64,000 nucleotides of DNA. Origin: Laguncularia racemosa. Its lineage: Eukaryota > Streptophyta > Magnoliopsida > Myrtales > Combretaceae. The notes under the pieces are model-generated. The model worked only from the letters and a program-made list of their open reading frames with translations, did not search any database and had not been told where the DNA came from. How positions within the stretch are numbered: position 1 is the stretch's first letter; each line of letters begins with the position of its first letter. Of this stretch, positions 51,201-61,309 are shown piece by piece. The DNA lies in the NCBI GenBank assembly GCA_037954665.1, contig JBBMOL010000057.1, positions 620,001 to 684,000 on the forward strand, given 5' to 3'. A program made the translations under genes and the position numbers.

Positions 51201-52418
51201 TGTATATGAAGATATGATTGTAATATGTTAATTTCAATAAGTACACAATTAAAAATAAAAGTAGTTTCACTAATGAATAGCTAATAATTGGGGAAATCCA
51301 CTAAAATAATGTAATTTTTAAAAAATAATCACAAAATGGAGTACTTGATAAAATAATTTGTAAAATAGGTAGTGAAAGCATGGACCTAAAACGCGCTTTC
51401 AGCTAGGCTAATTGAATAATATGAATAAATGAAAAAAAGATCAAAATCATATTTAATAAGAGTAAAAAACAAACTCATATAGAAGATTTTTTTTTGAAGA
51501 AACCTTTATTGATTTTCATTTATGCATGGAATGTCTCCATTTTGTTTTTATAAAGTATTATTTGTATTACTTCCTATAACAACTAATTTGTTAAGTAATA
51601 TTACTCATTGTGATGAATTGTAACTATTTACTAATAACCCTATCTAATTCATAACAATCATAACAATTTTATAAAGTTCAATTGGTGGTCAAATAATTTT
51701 TTTTTCTTTAAAATATGATATTATTACAAAACTTGGAAGAAAGGAAAAAAAACATACAAAAAAAAAGGAAATAAAGGTTAAAATTAACTCTCTCTTTTTT
51801 TCTTTTTTTTTTTCTATATTCTACCTCCACAAATTATCCTCATCTCTCCCTTCCCTCAAGTGTTTTAGGGCCTAGTAGAAAGTAGTTGAAGTTGAAACTT
51901 TGAACTTATAGCATTAAGCAATTACAATTGGGATAAGTTGCTAATGGTAAAACTTATTTTAGTTCATGTTTTAGTTTTATTTGTACCTTCATGATTTTTG
52001 TATGTTTCATTATAGTATAAATGTTTTGTAAAGCCCATGACTAGTTGAAGTCATGCTTAGACAATTAAGGTGTTATTTTTACTTTTTATTTCATTTTTTT
52101 TTAATTTCCCATGGTCATGTTCTAGTAAAAAGTAGAACATGCTTCAACGATAATCTAATATTAATAGTCCATTACGTTGCAAATGTCTCATGTAAGCACA
52201 TGTAGCTTAATTTTTTATTTTTATTTTCCTTTTGTGGACAATTAAAGTGGGAACTTGATAGAATACCTTGTGTTTAGCATAGTGTTCTTGTTAGCATGTA
52301 GAGTTATGGTATTCTCTTTTTTGGTTTTAATCGTTTGTAGTCATTGACATACACGTCTTTATGTAGTCATGAAATGGACAACATTGTTCTAAACTTTTAA
52401 AATAGTAATCCATTCATG
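51201..52418. other. AT-rich intergenic DNA, nothing recognised
   Basis: No coding signal on either strand; pyrimidine runs near 51788-51812. Confidence 0.6.
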
Positions 52419-52423
52419 CATCT

Positions 52424-53738
52424 CGATAAGTATCAGAAGACCCTTAATTCTAGTGTTTATTGTTTATAATTTTATATGGATTTCATGTAATTTGTGAAGA
52501 AAAGGGTACTTATATGATTAAATTTTAATTTCATACATCAATAGAGATAAAAGAAAGGTTTAAGGATGATATGAGCAAAGGCGAGGTGAATTTTGGAGAA
52601 AAATGAAGAAAATTGATTTTTAGTTCAACACAACTTTCAACACAACCCATGCAGACACTAGTGCTGAATGAAAAAAATGACCAGTAGCTAATTTTTGTTT
52701 CAACCTTGCCCCCAGTACGGCCATGCTGGAGGCCATGCTGAACTGAGTAGTAAAAAATAACGTGTTTCAAAGTCAGCACGGCCGTATTGACACCTGTGCT
52801 GAACCCTATTTTCGTGAGAACTATAAATAGATGCGTTGTTTTGTTTTAAAAGGACTTCTTTCTTTTTAGCTTCGTTCTGGAAACCCCATGGGAGATTTAT
52901 TACGAACTTCAAGAGGAGAATTGTCCGAGCATCATTGGAGATCACAAAACAACAATGGATTATTCTTTTTAGCATAAATCAAATCTGTTTCTCTAGATTA
53001 TCTGTTTTTATTAAAAACTCCATGGATGAGTAATTCTTTATATCTTCATCTTGTGAAACCCTAACCTATGTACTAAACCATTGATTGATTAATGAATTAT
53101 TTATATCTTTGCATCTATTCATGTGTTTCTATTGTTCTTGTAATTGATTACATGTCTGATTTTTATTAGATTGAAAGAGGTTTCATCTAGTAAATTCGAT
53201 CTTCATGAATAGAGAGATTATATGTTTTACCTAGAGGTAGGAAAACATTGATTTTCTGCAATTCATTGGAATTGTGAACTTAATGAGATCTTGTATAACG
53301 GTAGTGAAGGAGGGGTCTCCATTATCTTATGCATAATTATGAATTGATTAACTCGATTGAGTAATTGATTTTACTTGAGAATTCCTACAGTGCAAAGTGT
53401 AAATTGATTCGTTAATCGATATCTTATTTTGAGAATTTAAGGGTTAAGGTGGAACAAGATGAGGGGTATATTTTGTGATTGAATACACTCTTTAAACAAT
53501 ATTATTCAATTCTAGGGTTATTAGGATTTGTTATTTCTTAATTTAATTCATAATTTTCATGTCATAATTTAGACTAGATAGTAGAAAAAAGTAATACTAG
53601 TACTTGTTTTCTAGATCTTAGAGGACGACACCTATTAAATCTATACTATAATCGATAGGTACATTACTTAGCTCGATAGTAGATTTTATTGGTTATAAAT
53701 TTAAAACTTAAATGATCAATTAGATTTGAGCGATACCA
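52424..53738 (+). repeat. 5' LTR of the Athila/Tat-type element
   Basis: 1315 bp. Begins CGATAAGTATCAG (TG in the 3' copy, here CG) and ends GAGCGATACCA. A TATA box CTATAAATAG lies at 52821-52830, with two CACGGCC(A/G)T-type near-palindromes just upstream (52718-52745 and 52778-52806). Lacks about 19 bases present in the 3' copy near 59385. Confidence 0.95.
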
Positions 53739-53744
53739 AGTTTT

Positions 53745-53761
53745 TGGCACCGTTGCCGAGG
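53745..53761 (+). other. Primer binding site (tRNA-Asp type)
   Basis: TGGCACCGTTGCCGAGG differs in two positions from the plant tRNA-Asp 3' complement TGGCGCCGTTGCCGGGG, used by Athila/Tat elements. It lies six bases after the LTR. Confidence 0.9.
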
Positions 53762-54018
53762 CTCTAGCAAGGCAATATTAAGAAAAACCCTAGTATCTAC
53801 TACTTTAGTCATTTTTTTATCTATTTTTTCTCTCTCCATCTTTTGAAAAGTTCTAATTCACACTTGGATGCCCTTTGCAGTGCATGACAAGGAATCTTCC
53901 CTCTAACATTCTTGATCTAGATCCTGAGAATGAGAAAACACTCCACCGACTTCGAAGGAATACAACTGTCGAATCTTCTGGATAGTCAGTTAGTGAAGAG
54001 GGAGAACATAATATAACA

Positions 54019-54825
54019 ATGGCAACAGAGGTTAAAGAAGAAAGGCTAATAGAGTTACAGGTACAAGAAGTAATGGTTGAGGATCCACCAAAGACAAATA
54101 TTGAGTATGCAAGGCCTACACTGGATGGCACAGGTCCAGCCATTGTTAAGCCTCCTATTGGGGCCAATAATTTTGAGATTAAAGGTGTAGTGATTCAACT
54201 GCTACAACAATACTGTCAGTTCGATGGACTACCTGATGAAGATCCCCATGCTCACATTCAAACATTCTTAGAGATTTGTGAAACTTTCAAGAACAATGGG
54301 GTGACATATGAAGCAGTGCACACAAGGTTGTTCCCTTTTTCATTAAAAGGGAAGGCTAAGACATAGCTTCAATCATTAAGTCCTGGAGCTTTGACTATAT
54401 AGGATCACACGGTCAAGGAGTTTATGGATAACTATTTCATACTATGTAAGACCGCCAAGCTCTAGAATGACATCTCATCTTTCACTCAACAAGAGCATGA
54501 AATGATATATGATGCTTGGCAGAGATGGACAGAATTGTTGAGAAAGTGCCCACATCACCAGTTTCCCACATAGATGCAAGTTTAAACATTTTTGAATGGG
54601 TTAAATCCTGCTACACGTCACTTGGTAGATGATACTAAGACTCCGGAAGAATCATTAAAGTTATTTGCTGATATGGCAAGAAATAGTTATCAGTGGGGTC
54701 ATGGTAAGAGTAAGCAAAAAGCGACAAGAATGTACGAAGTAGATGTAATGACTACTTTGGTAGCTAAGATGGAAGCTTTAAGCTACCACGTTGAAACTCT
54801 CAAGAATACCCAAGGACCACAATAA
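54019..54825 (+). pseudogene. gag of the Athila/Tat-type element
   Basis: MATEVKEERL is the first good start. Then IKGVVIQLLQQYCQFDGLPD and EDPHAHIQTFLEICETFKNN, LFPFSLKGKAKT, (after stops) FMDNYFILCKTAKL, YDAWQRWTELLRKCPHH and FLNGLNPATRHLVDD. This is the nucleocapsid/capsid-like gag of non-chromovirus (OTA) gypsy elements. At least four in-frame stops break it (first at 54364). The zinc knuckle was not clearly found. Confidence 0.88.
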
Positions 54826-55277
54826 CAACATCAAGTAGACCCTGAGGATGGTGTAAATCTATTCGAGCAATATGAGCAGGTAGATTATCTTAGGATTTGA
54901 ACAAACAACAGTATAATCAGTATGGTAACACCTACCATCTAGGGATAAGAAACCATCCGAATCTATCTTATGGAAACCGGGACTATCAGAGAGCTAATCT
55001 ACCACCACTAAGGTATTCAAAGCAACAACCGCTACTTTATTAGCCTTTACCGCTTCCTCTAGCGCAACCACCTCAACAAGAAAAAAAGAGTAACTTAGAG
55101 GACATTCTAAGCAAATTCATCCAAAGCTCTTATGCAAGACATCGTAATTAGGAGGCCTCGATTCATAATCTTGAGAAGCAAATTGGCTAATTGGCTAAGA
55201 TGATGTCTGAAAGACAACCCAACTCTCTTCCCAACAACATGGAAAACAATACAAGGGAATAGGTAAAAGCCATTACA

Positions 55278-56427
55278 TTGAGAAGCGGGAAAGAGTTACC
55301 ATTTGAACAACAACATGAAAAGAAGCAAAAGGATAATCAACTTAATGAAAAGGAGAAAATGACACTTGAGAAAACACATCCGGAGAGTGGATCACCACCG
55401 GCTGTCAAAGATTATGTGCCAAAAATCCCTTATCCAGCTCGCCTCAACCAGAGCAAAAACAAGGAGCAGTTTAGTAAATTTCTTGATCTATTTAAACAAC
55501 TGCACATTAAAATTCCATTTGTAGAGGCACTTTCATAAATGCCAAAATATGCTATGTTCCTAAAGGAGCTTTTATTTAACAAGCAAAAGTTGGAGGATGT
55601 ATCTACCGTATAAGTTGATGCAAATTGCTTATCTATCATTCAGAATAAACTTCCTCCAAAGCTAAGGGATCCAGGTAGTTTCACAATTCCGTGTGTCATA
55701 GGTAATACTTCAATTGATAAGGCCTTAGTTGATCTTAGGGCCAACATTAATTTAATGCCATACTCCTTTTTCAAGAAGTTAGGACTTTCTGACCTAACAT
55801 CAACTAAGATGAGTTTGCAACTTGTTGACCGCTCTGTGAAGATTCTTAAGGAGATAATCAAGGATGTCTTGGTAAAGGTAGGGAATTTCATCTACCCCCA
55901 TTGACTTTATAGTTCTAGAAATGGATGAAGATGGGGATATCCCTTTGATACTTAAGAGACCATTCCTAGCCACTGCTAAGGCAATGGTTGACGTGGAAGG
56001 AGGCAAGCTTACTTTAAGAATTGGTGATGAAGAGATGGTAATCCAAATGGCTACTGCTATGAAACACACTATGTACATTGACAACTCTTGTTACTCTATT
56101 GATGTTGTCAATATGTCAGTAGATGAGCATATGAAGGAAGTTCTAAGCAAAGATGAGTTAGAGCTAAGCTTGGCATTAGAAGAGAAGAAGAAAGCTGATA
56201 ACCCAGAGGTTACAATACTCATTGAGCAACTCGATGCTTCAGAAAATGTCACACCTCGGCATGGGTTTGAAAAGTTGAGAACAGAAAATGAGGCGAGACT
56301 TAAAACTTCTATAGAAGAGTCGCCAGGGTTGGAATTGAAACAATTACCAAAGTATCTAGAATATGCTTTCCTTATAGAAGACTCCAGCCTGCCGATTACT
56401 ATAGCCTCAAATTTGTCTCAAGAGTAG
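55278..56427 (+). pseudogene. gag-protease linker and aspartic protease of the Athila/Tat-type element
   Basis: PKIPYPARLNQSKNKEQFSK, FLDLFKQLHIKIPFVEALS and YAMFLKELLFNKQKLEDV precede the protease. The protease active site reads ALVDLRANINLMPYSFF where the family has ALVDLGASINLMP; the Gly after Asp-Leu is Arg. A frameshift near 55900 leads to the open frame 55921-56427: GDIPLILKRPFLATAKAMVD and GKLTLRIGDEEMV. It ends soon before the reverse transcriptase start. Confidence 0.88.
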
Positions 56428-56805
56428 AAAGACCAATTATTCACGGTCCTAAGAGTACACAAGCAAGCCATCACTTGGAAAATATTTGATATCAAAGGTA
56501 TCAACCCCTCCTTCTTTACTCACAAAATCTTATTAGAAGAAGGATTCAAGCTTGTAGTGTAACTACAGAGGAGGCTAAATCCTAATATGAAGGAAGTAGT
56601 TAAGAAGGAGGTGATCAAACTTCTTAAAGTTGGACTTATTTACACCATATTTGATAGCGGCTAGGTTAGTCCAATGCAAGTGGTGCCGAAGATAGGGAGG
56701 AATTGGATATCCAACTGCTAGAGACTTAGTTAAAGAACGTGAAGAGCGTCGAGCCAATGACATTAAACAAGTGCGCTTCTTGGGAGGCAACCCATGTCTA
56801 ACTTA
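56428..56805 (+). pseudogene. Reverse transcriptase start fused to integrase end by deletion
   Basis: MKEVVKKEVIKLLKVGLIY and VSPMQVVPK (about 56587-56690) are the first reverse transcriptase residues. Directly after, the sequence reads TARDLVKEREERRANDIKQV and RFLGGNPCLT, the known last residues of integrase before the 3' region. The junction is near 56695-56710. About 3-4 kb of pol is therefore lost. Confidence 0.8.
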
Positions 56806-58655
56806 GGTACGTAGCATTTCTTTTATTTTCTTTTTGTTGTCACTATCCCAAGTCTATTAATTTTAGAAATTTGCAGATCTTAAGGGGAGTTTCTAAGCTT
56901 ATTTGAAGAGAGCGAGAGTAATCTCTAAGTGTGGAGAAGAGCCAATGACAAGATGATGCAGCATGAACCTTGGATTCCCAACTCCAATGATGACACACCA
57001 TTACTGATTTGCTTTATACCCGGTCTTGAACTCTACATGCAACCGTCTACATATAAAACCAGGGAAGTTCTTAGTGTCCTTTTTCTTTCATTTTTTTTTC
57101 TTTTCCTCTCTTTTTTTTTTTTTTTCCTTTTCCCTTTCATGTGCTTGATTTAGGAAGACATTGGAGACAATGTCATCAATAAGTGTAGGGAAGGGGTATA
57201 GGGAAATTAAAAAAAAAAAAAAAAAGATGAGAAATTTGGGTCTTGCTTTACTTGTGTTATTTATGCACTATCTTATTAAATTTTTCCCATTTACAAATTT
57301 GCAATTGATTTTAAATGTTGATTTTTAATCATTAAAAGGGCAAGATTCTTGAAATTATGCTTATAAAAGTTAGTGATTCTATGTCTCTTTCTCACCTATT
57401 ATTAGACTTGGTATATTTAGTTGGAATTTTATGATGAAATCTAAGTAGGGTAATCTTACTTGCTTATAAAAGTTAGTGATTCCATGTCTCTTTCTCACCT
57501 ATTATTAGACTTGATATATTTAGTTGGAATTTTATCATGAAATCTAAGTAGGGTAATTTTACTTGCTATTTAATTATTAATTCTTGAGTTGTAAAATAGA
57601 TAGAAGTCCTTAGTTTAAAGTTAAATGGTTGCATTTTTAAGCTTATTGGTTAATATATTTACTTTTCAAAAGCTTTAATAGCTCTTCTAACTTTTTGTGA
57701 AAGGTGCATACGAAATCTATCACTTGGTGATTCTTCTTAAGTAATCTCTTGAAAATTTAGTAATTAATGTGTTAATTGAGAAATAATGAGAAAAGGTTAA
57801 TTAGTATGGGTGAGCTTTGGTCCTTTAGAAGAGCGAAGTTTGACTCCGCTGCTAACTAATCACTCAATTAAAGAAATAATAAGCCACCACTCCAATGACT
57901 TAGATTCTCTAAGTTAAGAGTATCTTTATGAATCCCTAAGGTTAAGATAATGGAGGTTTGATGGGGTCTTTTTAAAACCCGGTTACCTAAGGTCATCAAG
58001 CTTGGGATCGGTCAACTAATGATATTATAATAACAAGATGGGATACAAAAAGGGCAAAGTTTAGTGGATCTTGTAACTAGAATAATTAAGTCTGTAGGGA
58101 TGCCTTCAATTGAGGGGATAACGTCTGTTAACTTAGGTGATGAACCCGGGATTATCGGCTAAAGATTCGTTACATAGGTTGCAAGATCTTAATAACTGAA
58201 ATAAATAAAAAAAAGAAGGAAAACTTGGAAAAAAATTTGAGAGGTTTAACAAAAAGAGGAAGAAAATCTAAGGGAAGGATGGATGCCATAAACTTTCACT
58301 TGAGGTTGCTGTGCTTGGAAGAGGTAGTTGAACAGTTTATATATTCTCTAGTAAGTGGTGAGATATAACCAAGCCACTTTTGCTTTGTTTGACTTTCTTC
58401 GTAACTTAGAAAGCATTTCTTAAATGGAAAGGGTAATAGCTTAACTTACTTGGATTAATCTGTAAACTCTAATTTTTTGTATACCAGGTACATGTACAAT
58501 CGTGGTAGGTACTAATGAATCACTAAGATCGAATTAAATAGATGATGCTACTTGTGATTTAAAGTCTAACAATGAGTACAATTGATGAGAGAAAATGTAT
58601 TTTATCCTTATTGTGTTTGCTTGAGGACAAGCAAATAGTTAAGTGTGAGGAGATT
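56806..58655 (+). mobile_element. 3' non-coding region of the Athila/Tat-type element
   Basis: No coding frame. It contains T and A runs (57090-57130, 57208-57225), a 103-bp tandem duplication, and the purine-rich AAGTGTGAGGAGATT directly before the 3' LTR (58641-58655), the probable plus-strand primer. Confidence 0.8.
57358..57563. repeat. 103-bp tandem duplication in the element's 3' region
   Basis: TGCTTATAAAAGTTAGTGAT starts at 57358 and at 57461; the two units differ at only a few positions. Confidence 0.95.
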
Positions 58656-59989
58656 TGATAAGTATCAGAAAACCCTTAATTTTAGTGCTTATTATTTATA
58701 ATTTTATATGAATTTCATGTAATTTGTGAAGAAAATGGTACTTATATGATTAAATTTTAATTTTAGGCATCAATAGAGACAAAAGAAAGGTTTAAGGATG
58801 ATATAAGCAAAGGCGAGGTGAAATTTGGAGAAAAATGAAGAAAATTGATTTTCAGTTTAGTACAACCTTTAGCACAACCCATGCAAACACTAGTGTTAGA
58901 TGAAAAAAATGACCAGTAGCTATTTTTTTTTTCAACCTTGCCCCCAATACGGCCATGCTGGAGGCTGTGCTGAACTGGGCAGTGAAAAATAACGTGTTCC
59001 GAAGTTAGCACGGCCATATTGACACCTGTGCTGAACCCTGTTTTCACGAGAACTATAAATAGACGAGTTGTTTTATTTTAAAAGGACTTCTTTCTTTTTA
59101 GCTTCGTTCTAGAAACCCTAGGAAAGATTTATTATGAACTTCAAGAGGAGAATTGTTCGAGCATCATTAGAGATCACAAAACAACAATGGATTATTCTTT
59201 TTAGCATAAATCAACTCTATTTCTCTAGATTCTCTATTTTTATTGAAAACTCCATGGAGGAGTAATTCTTTATATCTTTCATCTTGTGAAACCTTAACCC
59301 ACATGTTGAATCATTGATTGATTAATGAATTATTTATATCTTTGCATCTATTCATGTGTTTCTATTGTTCTTGTAATTGAGTTATGCACACAAATTGATT
59401 GCATGCCTGATTTTTATTAGATTGAAAGAGATTTCGTCTAATAAATTAGATCTTCATGAATAGAGAGATTATATGTTTTACCTAGAGGTAGGAAAACATT
59501 GATTTTCTACAATTTATTGGAATTGTGAACTTAATGAGATCTTGCATAACGGTTGTGAGGGAGGGGTCTCTATTATCTTATGCATGATTATGAATCGATT
59601 AACTCGAGGGAGTAATTGATTTTACTTGAAAATTCCTGCAATGTAAAGTGTAAATTGATTCGTTAATCGATATCTTATTTTGAGAATTTAAGGGTTAAGG
59701 TGGAACAAGATGAGGGGTATATTTTGTGATTGAATACACTATTTAGACAATATTATTCAATTTTAAGGCTACTAGGATTTGTTATTTCTTAATTCAATTC
59801 ATAATTTTTACGTCATAATTTAGACTAGATAGTAGAGAAAGGTAATACCAGTACTTGTTTTCTAGATCCTAGAAGACGACACTTACTAAACCTATACCAT
59901 AATCGATAGGTACACTACCTAGCTCAATAGTAGATTTTATTGGTTATAAATTTAAAACTTAAACGATCAGTTAGATTTGAGCGATACCA
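58656..59989 (+). repeat. 3' LTR of the Athila/Tat-type element
   Basis: 1334 bp, TGATAAGTATCAG to GAGCGATACCA. TATA box CTATAAATAG at 59053-59062. Confidence 0.95.
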
Positions 59990-59994
59990 CATCT

Positions 59995-61309
59995 CTAATT
60001 TGTTGTTGAGTTTCCAACGCCTCAAATAGGTGACCTTAAGGGCGAGATAGGTGATCGTAATGTTGGGATGAGTCATATCAAGGGAGATGTCAACACATCC
60101 CTTGCACAAAGAGAAGGACAAATAGATTTTGGTGCTCTCATGTGTCCTAGTGTTCATGAATTAATATGATTTTTTACTTGATTTCTTTAAAACATGATGA
60201 TTTCCAGTGTTAATAGGTCTTTCGGCCGTGAGTTTTAAAGCCCGGCTCAATAGGCCTATCACATGGCTAAATTAGCCTTAGCAAGGATAAGTGATCCAAA
60301 TTAGGCAAGTATGTTAAATTTTTAGATACATTTTACTGTATCTCTATATGATAAGTATTAATATCTTGAGGCAAGATACATTTTCCAAATTTAATCTCTA
60401 TCTTTTGTATCTATAAATATACAATCAAGACTACAATGTAGGGGATGGAAAAACTCTCATACTCTTTCTATATTGTTGTTGTTTCCATTATTAATATTTC
60501 ATGTGCTTATTTCTAACTTGAGTGTCCTAATAACTTACATTTCTTGTTTTGCAGAAGTTGTTTTCTATAACCCACTTGCCAAACTAAGCCAAAGCCTCTA
60601 ATAGGAGAAAAATGATAACAACATCTCCTATATATATCTTGTGTGTTTTGTGTAAAAAAGGTGTAGAGAAATAAATTTGATTATGGGCTTTAATTCCAAT
60701 CATGATTGTGTTAAAACTAAACCCAAAAGATTTATACTTATGCCTAGATGACACAAGGAGTACATTAGACATGACTAGATAATTTTGTTGTATAACTAGA
60801 ATAGTACTTGCAATTCAAAATAAAAACAAATTTAGAGGAGGGAAAAGTAGTTGGAAATAAACTAGATTGTGTTACAATAGATATTAAAGAATAAACAAAG
60901 AATGAGACTAAGGACTTTACAAGCTATAAAACTTAGTGTCTCCTAGAGTTAGGCTTGACTCAAATATGGTCATTCTCATCTTCCTCCTTCATCTACTACT
61001 TTGATCTACAAATATATGAAGAGAGAAAATCAATGCAATCAAAGAGAGAGATAGATATAGATAGATAAGTACAATTAGGGTCTGCTACTTAACAGAGAGA
61101 AAAAGAGGCGATATCTAAGTATCCAAGTGACATCTTCAAAGTGCCTTATTAGGTTAAGTGTTGGACTAAGCCTAAGAGTCAGTAGGCCCATCATTTGGTG
61201 CCCTTGTCTTTTTTATTCATCTATGGCAGGAGGAACTTGTTCAAACATGTAAACATCATAATTTAACAAGTTACAAGTAGTAGTTTCATCATTAGCTAAT
61301 TCTTTTTTG
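59995..61309. repeat. Probable LTR/leader region upstream of the right-end gypsy element
   Basis: A promoter-like TATCTATAAATATAC (60408-60422) and a pyrimidine-rich stretch (60460-60500) suggest an LTR, and gag starts just beyond. No TG...CA limits or good primer site could be fixed, so the link to the element is inference. Confidence 0.35.

Larger units (their letters stand above)
52419..59994 (+). mobile_element. Athila/Tat-type Ty3/gypsy element, internally deleted, with CATCT target duplication
   Basis: Two LTRs (52424-53738 and 58656-59989) enclose a primer site, gag and protease. CATCT flanks both ends (52419-52423 and 59990-59994), so the element is an intact single insertion. Reverse transcriptase, RNase H and most of integrase are missing: the frame passes from the start of reverse transcriptase (about 56690) straight to the last residues of integrase (about 56710-56800). 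Total 7566 bp, where autonomous relatives are about 11-13 kb. The LTRs differ at roughly one base in twelve in the first 450 bases, mostly transitions, so insertion was millions of years ago. Confidence 0.93.
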
